DNA of 59,735 nucleotides from JACOVP01 sp964390715 (GTDB lineage: Archaea; Nanobdellota; Nanobdellia; SCGC-AAA011-G17; UBA489): assembly GCA_964390715.1 (NCBI GenBank), contig CAYMIM010000016.1, forward strand, positions 1-59,735, read 5' to 3'. The notes under the pieces were generated by a model. That model worked only from the letters and a program-made list of their open reading frames with translations. It ran no database searches and was not told the origin of the DNA. Below, one piece after another: positions 58,776 through 59,735 of the stretch. The position numbers and the translations under genes are program-made. How positions within the stretch are numbered: the first letter of the stretch is position 1; each line of letters begins with the position of its first letter.

Positions 58776-59403
58776 TTTGGCCGTCTACGTTTGCTTTACG
58801 TCCTTTTCTTGATCTGCGAAGAAGCAACCAGACTATTACTACTATGATTAAGACAATGAGCGCTGGTGTCGCTGGTTTTTTTAAGAGTTCTACTGGTGAT
58901 TTTTGTGGCGTCGCTATTGTAGGCGCAATTGTTTCTTTATGTTCTTGGCTTGATTCTGTACTAATAATAAGATCAAATGTCTTTGTTATTCCGACACCTA
59001 GAGCAACCTGCTGCTCTCCTTCTTTTTTGAGTGTCTTAAACGCGACAGTAACAGGCATAACTGTCCCTATCTTCGCGTCAGATGGAACTGCAATGATTAT
59101 AGTTACTGGAATGTCTTTTGTTTTTGCTGGCACTTTATACACTGGTACCTTGTCCTTAAATGTTACATAAGGATTTGGCTGTTCAAGCTCCGCCTGCAGA
59201 GTAAAGTCCTCGTCACCCACCATATTTTGCAAGAGATAAGTCACTTCTCTCGTTTGCCCTGGCTGCAGACTTAAAGGATTTTCCTTCCGGTAAAAAGAAG
59301 TTACCGCTACAGCGTCCACGTGCTGCATTATCCAAATTAAGCTAAAGAAGATAAATATTACTAAGAGTACTCTTCTTTTTATGATTTTTGTTGTTCTTCT
59401 CAT
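58762..59403 (-). CDS. Membrane-anchored extracytoplasmic protein
   Basis: Signal peptide with a basic start (RRVLLVIFIFFSLIWIMQHVDA), an immunoglobulin-like beta domain of ~120 residues (LQPGQTREVTYLLQN, VTIIIAVPSDAKIGTVMPVTVAF), a low-complexity Thr/Pro/Lys stalk, and a C-terminal TM (ALIVLIIVVIVWLLLRRS) with basic tail. Similar in design to the NEW3/NPCBM-associated surface spacers. Length 213. It overlaps the downstream gene by 14 nt and starts directly after the stop of the next upstream gene (zero gap), so the three are one operon. Confidence 0.75.
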   Translation of the reverse strand: MRRTTKIIKRRVLLVIFIFFSLIWIMQHVDAVAVTSFYRKENPLSLQPGQTREVTYLLQNMVGDEDFTLQAELEQPNPYVTFKDKVPVYKVPAKTKDIPVTIIIAVPSDAKIGTVMPVTVAFKTLKKEGEQQVALGVGITKTFDLIISTESSQEHKETIAPTIATPQKSPVELLKKPATPALIVLIIVVIVWLLLRRSRKGRKANVDGQNARW

Positions 59404-59735
59404 TTATATCACCGACACTGTCCAGCCTGTGCCATTCACTGTCGAATAAGTTTGAGCGCTTACTGAAGGAACTAAGTTTAAACACACATATAAATCCTCG
59501 ATACCTGCGGTGCTGATCGAGCGATTACCCGCATAGAGAAGCGAGCTGTTCACGCCGATTGCTGTGTTGTTCACCAGCTGCGCTAGTTCTGTAGCATTAC
59601 ATTCCAAAGCTGGAGATCCGCCAGTTTCTGTACCGACGGTGAAATTTTCCGCGGTGAGCGCTTCTGAGACAGTAACTTCTCCGACGAGATCTAAACCAGT
59701 AACGCGAGTGTTATTCATATCGATGTTATCATTTC
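59404..59735 (-). CDS. Surface protein, C-terminal part (5' end outside window)
   Basis: The frame stays open to the window edge (codons IDMNNTRVTGLDLVGEVTV precede), so the ATG at 59718 is likely internal and the gene is partial. The visible part is Thr/Ser/Asn-rich with several N-glycosylation sequons (NFT, NNT, NSS, NRS) and one Cys pair (ECNATELAQ and VCLNL). The repeated style NNTRVTGLDLVGEVTV suggests parallel beta or tail-fibre-like repeats. It has no C-terminal TM and ends with hydrophobic VSVI. It is followed at once by the two membrane-anchored proteins, part of a surface operon. Confidence 0.65.
   Translation of the reverse strand, partial: NDNIDMNNTRVTGLDLVGEVTVSEALTAENFTVGTETGGSPALECNATELAQLVNNTAIGVNSSLLYAGNRSISTAGIEDLYVCLNLVPSVSAQTYSTVNGTGWTVSVI

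Overview
The window is archaeal. Its information-processing genes are of archaeal/eukaryotic type: TBP, MCM, RFC small and large subunits, FEN1, Topo VI A and B, RadB, CDC48, aIF1A, aIF2-beta, a Pno1-type KH protein, DUF424 and an NMD3-type domain. Genes are compact, many promoters place a TATA box about 25 nt before the ATG (leaderless mRNA), and at least one tRNA has a bulge-helix-bulge intron. The QVTAFIILG-type pilin-like N-terminus, the S-layer-like protein with a C-terminal membrane anchor and the mixture of bacterial-looking surface proteins suggest a DPANN lineage such as Woesearchaeota. That placement is inference; no marker tree could be run.

Layout. 1-3.3 kb: the 3' end of ribosomal protein eL37, then accessory genes (GRDP-like, HExxH protein, an interrupted class II tRNA, two wHTH proteins, a BRO-N protein). 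3.3-13.5 kb: a minus-strand surface operon of wHTH regulator, pilin-like protein, a ~2390-residue secreted protein ending in a glycosidase-like TIM barrel, and a polytopic membrane protein. 13.6-16.6 kb: a DEAD-box helicase, an outer-membrane-barrel-like lipoprotein, a YdeI-family protein and two tRNAs, one with a 12-nt intron. 16.6-28.6 kb: Topo VI, Pno1, aIF1A, an S-layer-like protein, then MCM (with intein)-RPA-aIF2beta-DUF424-NMD3-like, and TBP. 28.7-33.4 kb: a tiny membrane ORF with a structured leader, a membrane-bound wHTH regulator, IleRS and a TRAM protein. 33.5-44.1 kb: RFC, an OB protein, a HerA-like ATPase, Trm5, a DMT transporter and FEN1, interspersed with three toxin-antitoxin pairs (MazF-like, VapBC, HEPN-MNT) and an orphan reverse-transcriptase tail. 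44.2-53.8 kb: a PD-(D/E)XK protein, a secreted NlpC/P60 hydrolase, MetAP, TraB-like, CDC48 with a coiled-coil insert, a zinc-ribbon regulator, RadB and topoisomerase I. 53.8-57.3 kb: two accessory cassettes behind topA. 57.3 kb to the end: a surface-protein operon running off the window.

The most unusual structure is at the 5' end of topA. Three copies of the first ~20 topA codons lie in the same orientation: the live one (53745-53809) and two orphaned ones (55305-55366 and 57231-57292). Between them sit an AbiE-type toxin-antitoxin pair and an ATPase plus unknown protein. Substitutions between the live and orphan copies within the shared core are synonymous, so the copies look like starts of once-functional topA alleles. 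This suggests serial cassette insertion in which each newcomer supplies a fresh topA start and displaces the old one. No integrase is present.

Functionally, the window joins most of the replication machinery (MCM, RPA, clamp loader, FEN1, both topoisomerases, RadB) with translation initiation factors, while small toxin/defence-like modules occupy the gaps between these essential genes. No CRISPR array, rRNA or insertion sequence was seen.
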